From an uncultured Mycoplasmatota bacterium (lineage in GTDB: Bacteria; Bacillota_I; Bacilli_A; RF39; UBA660): 6,961 nucleotides of DNA. Below the pieces are notes generated by a model, which was given only the letters and a program-made list of their open reading frames with translations, did not search any database and had not been told where the DNA came from. Below, piece after piece: positions 6,586-6,961 of the stretch. Positions within the stretch are counted from its first letter, which is position 1; every line of letters starts with the position of its first letter. Both the position numbers and the translations under genes were made by a program. The stretch spans positions 1 through 6,961 of the forward strand of contig USBW01000035.1 in the NCBI GenBank assembly GCA_900553045.1, in the 5' to 3' direction.

Positions 6586-6810
6586 ATGAAATATCTACTG
6601 ATAAAGTTAATTAGACTTTATCAAAGAATCCCTGGTCCATGGCATGATCATTGCCGTTATATCCCTAGTTGCTCAAACTACGCACTAGAGGCAATTACTA
6701 TTCATGGAGCATTTAAAGGGAGTATCCTCGCGATAAAAAGAATATTAAGGTGCAACCCTTGGGGCGGATATGGATATGATCCTGTACCTAAAGTAAGGAG
6801 TAAAAAATGA
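6586..6810 (+). CDS. yidD: Membrane protein insertion efficiency factor YidD
   Basis: YidD is a small membrane-associated protein that assists YidC/Sec-dependent insertion of inner membrane proteins. The protein has 74 residues from the ATG at 6586 (75 from 6583), typical for the family. The family pattern is clear: an amphipathic N-terminal helix ([12 protein letters not shown]), the core [15 protein letters not shown] with its two cysteines, [17 protein letters not shown] with a third conserved cysteine, and the closing GYDPVP. It is not beside rpmH, rnpA or yidC here. Its TGA stop (6808-6810) overlaps the ATG of the next gene (ATGA), and its last codons contain that gene's AAGGAG, so the two are translationally coupled. 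Confidence 0.95.
   Translation: MKYLLIKLIRLYQRIPGPWHDHCRYIPSCSNYALEAITIHGAFKGSILAIKRILRCNPWGGYGYDPVPKVRSKK
6795..6800 (+). promoter_or_regulatory. Ribosome binding site of the lipoprotein gene
   Basis: AAGGAG (6795-6800) lies within the last codons of yidD, 6 nt before the ATG at 6807. It is a strong site with ordinary spacing and supports this start. Confidence 0.8.
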
Positions 6811-6961
6811 AAAAAATAATTTTATTTATTGCTTTAGTTATAGCAACTTCCTTTACTACTGGCTGTCTTAAGAGTGACACAATGGATGATATAGATATTA
6901 TAACGACCATTTATCCTATTGAATATGTTGCTAATAGACTTTACAGTGATTACTCAACTGT
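6807..6961 (+). CDS. Metal ABC transporter substrate-binding lipoprotein, ZnuA/AdcA-like (3'-truncated)
   Basis: Only the first 51 codons are in the window. The N-terminus is a lipoprotein signal: a basic MKK, a hydrophobic stretch (about residues 4-16) and a candidate lipid-attachment Cys at 20 in FTTGC. The -3 position is Thr rather than the usual Leu, so the lipobox is weak. After a short polar linker, [16 protein letters not shown] resembles the first strand and helix of cluster 9 zinc/manganese-binding proteins (ZnuA, AdcA, MntA/PsaA families), which begin with a similar TTIYP-type motif. The likely role is capture of Zn or Mn outside the membrane for an ABC importer; the metal cannot be told because the His ligands lie beyond the edge. 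It overlaps yidD by 4 bp and should be co-transcribed with it. The start and lipoprotein nature are fairly sure; the family rests on a short stretch. Confidence 0.75.
   Translation, partial: MKKIILFIALVIATSFTTGCLKSDTMDDIDIITTIYPIEYVANRLYSDYST

Overview
The window is AT-rich Gram-positive-type bacterial DNA and is almost entirely coding. It holds an LtaS-type lipoteichoic acid synthase, an SMC condensin subunit with Bacillus-like head motifs, RNase III, guanylate kinase, YidD and a metal-binding lipoprotein. TGA acts as a normal stop (smc and yidD both end in TGA) and tryptophan is TGG, so this is the standard bacterial code rather than the Mycoplasma/Spiroplasma code. My inference is a low-GC Bacillota of the Bacilli/Erysipelotrichia/uncultured 'tenericute-like' kind. 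The genus cannot be told from this sequence.

Layout. Positions 1-1718 (+) hold the 3' part of a polyglycerol-phosphate (LTA) synthase-type membrane sulfatase whose start lies outside the window. A strong hairpin terminator at about 1723-1763 is T-rich on both sides and separates it from a convergent minus-strand operon. That operon reads smc (5090 to 2154) and then a small gene of unknown function (2148 to 1819), whose ribosome binding site lies in the last codons of smc. A divergent promoter region of about 170 bp (5091-5262) serves smc leftward and gmk rightward. gmk (5263-5820) runs head-on into rnc (6490 to 5825) with only 4 bp between their stop codons. A second divergent region of 95 bp (6491-6585) serves rnc leftward and yidD rightward. 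yidD overlaps by 4 bp a lipoprotein gene resembling ZnuA/AdcA-type metal-binding proteins, which runs off the right edge. There is no gene-free stretch longer than about 170 bp, and I see no tRNA, rRNA, CRISPR array, insertion sequence or phage gene.

How the genes fit together. All recognised genes are housekeeping: cell envelope polymer synthesis (ltaS-like), chromosome organisation (smc), GMP phosphorylation (gmk), dsRNA processing (rnc), membrane protein insertion (yidD) and metal uptake (lipoprotein). rnc and smc, normally adjacent (rnc-smc-ftsY) in Gram-positive bacteria, are both on the minus strand here, but gmk sits inverted between them and ftsY is replaced by an unknown small gene.

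The points most worth a second look are: an SMC with both coiled-coil arms shortened by a similar amount; the unknown gene coupled to it; a repeated start architecture (promoter -10, 6-8 nt, GGTGAT, 3 nt, start codon) implying very short mRNA leaders at gmk, rnc and yidD; and the head-on gmk/rnc arrangement. I did not find a clearly new multi-gene system.
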